Part shown: positions 63,481-64,000 of the stretch, piece by piece
How the letters are laid out: each line of letters opens with the position of its first letter
Numbering within the stretch: the stretch's first letter is position 1
Assembly (NCBI GenBank): GCA_963759175.1
Contig: CAVWXP010000008.1
Coordinates: forward strand, 62,001-126,000
Length of the DNA stretch: 64,000 bases
Direction of reading: 5' to 3'
DNA from: SZUA-442 sp963759175
Lineage (GTDB): Bacteria; Actinomycetota; Acidimicrobiia; Spongiisociales; UBA5794
Position numbers and translations under genes: made by a program
The notes under the pieces: model-generated
What the model was told of the DNA's origin: nothing
Database searches by the model: none
Seen by the model: the letters and a program-made list of their open reading frames with translations, nothing else

Positions 63481-64000
63481 CATCCTCATCCGATGCGAGC
63501 ACCTCGTGAAGGTCTACGACTCCCCCACGGGTCGCGTCCAGGCGGTGCGCGGAGTGGACCTCGACATCGAGCGGGCAGTGACGACGGCGGTGGTCGGCCC
63601 GTCGGGGAGTGGCAAGTCCTCGCTCCTGCGGATGATCGCTGCGCTGGATCCCCCGACGGCCGGCATGGTCACGATCGGCGACGAGGATCTCAACGGCATG
63701 AGCGAGGGAAAGCGGGCTCGACGTCGCGGTCGGGTGTTGACACACGTGTACCAACGCCCCCGTGACAATCTCATCGCCCATCTCACAGCTGCCCAGCAGC
63801 TACTGCGTATCGCTCGGCCCCGGACCGATGGACCGGTGATCGTCGACGAGGCCTTGGCTGACTTGGGCCTCGCCCACCGCCGGGACCACGTTCCGTCCAC
63901 CATGTCGGGAGGAGAACAGCAGCGCTTGGCCTTTGCGCGAGCGGTTGTCGCCGGCCACGATCTGGTCATCGCCGACGAACCCACCGCCGAACTCGATGCG
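63467..64000 (+). CDS. ABC transporter ATPase (MacB/LolD-like), partial at window edge
   Basis: 178 residues before the right edge. LIRCEHLVKVYDSP, Walker A GPSGSGKSS, Q-loop VYQRPRDN, signature MSGGEQQRLAFA and Walker B LVIADEPTAELD are intact. Resembles the ATPases that partner FtsX/MacB permeases. GTG 63467 is inside the end of the permease gene, so the two are translated together. Confidence 0.88.
   Translation, partial: MPSSDILIRCEHLVKVYDSPTGRVQAVRGVDLDIERAVTTAVVGPSGSGKSSLLRMIAALDPPTAGMVTIGDEDLNGMSEGKRARRRGRVLTHVYQRPRDNLIAHLTAAQQLLRIARPRTDGPVIVDEALADLGLAHRRDHVPSTMSGGEQQRLAFARAVVAGHDLVIADEPTAELDA

Overview
This is a 64 kb piece of a high-GC actinobacterial chromosome. The support is the GC-rich codon use, a SARP/AfsR-type regulator, a DUF222-HNH gene, an actinobacterial-type SerC, a DnaE2 polymerase behind a mycobacterial-style LexA box, and near-universal leaderless gene starts (TANNNT 6-9 nt before ATG). 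The content would suit an uncultured, Acidimicrobiia-like lineage, but no 16S or marker set is present to prove it. I see no rRNA, tRNA, CRISPR array, IS element or prophage.

Layout. 1-6 kb (minus): rimO-cinA-thpR coupled by GTGA overlaps, a PHP phosphatase, a small coiled-coil protein and a pabB-pabC fusion. 6-17 kb: acyl-CoA ligase, a zinc-ribbon protein, then dapA-rnj, an ABC ATPase and ftsK on the minus strand, a thioredoxin-TPR protein on plus, and an M16 peptidase-dapB pair on minus. 17-25.7 kb is the most unusual part: a secreted HExxH protein broken by an amber codon; a SARP regulator with a duplicated STAND P-loop region, a membrane helix and an extracytoplasmic BMP-type receptor domain; arfB; and a VWA-metallopeptidase/AAA pair with degenerate ATPase motifs. 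25.8-37.4 kb (plus): HNH gene, yajQ, small proteins, LOG protein, a DinB-like protein, BtpA, and an lhr - coiled-coil - DUF4032 kinase operon. 37.5-49.7 kb: UspA, an ABC exporter with lipoproteins and a Nudix gene, lipoate ligase, an AroQ-hydrolase fusion, aminotransferase, serC, lysoplasmalogenase, SixA-like phosphatase, threonine aldolase behind a 71-bp tandem repeat, msrB and a tail-anchored protein. 49.9-64 kb: an OpuC/ProU-type osmoprotectant importer, SOS-controlled dnaE2, an ACT protein, dxs, a luciferase-like oxidoreductase, and an FtsX-like permease with its ATPase, which runs off the right edge.

The genes are mostly housekeeping: lysine/peptidoglycan precursors (dapA, dapB), folate (pabBC), isoprenoids (dxs), shikimate (aroQ), serine/threonine, RNA processing (rnj, rimO, thpR), and chromosome segregation and repair (ftsK, lhr, dnaE2). 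The accessory interest lies in the membrane-spanning SARP-STAND-BMP regulator, the AAA-VWA pair, the threonine aldolase leader repeat and the AroQ fusion.

Caution: several genes carry apparent single-base frame changes (17996-22029, lhr, the FtsX-like permease, probably the start of the osmoprotectant ATPase) plus one in-frame amber. Several sit in short homopolymers, so residual sequence or assembly error is as likely as gene decay.
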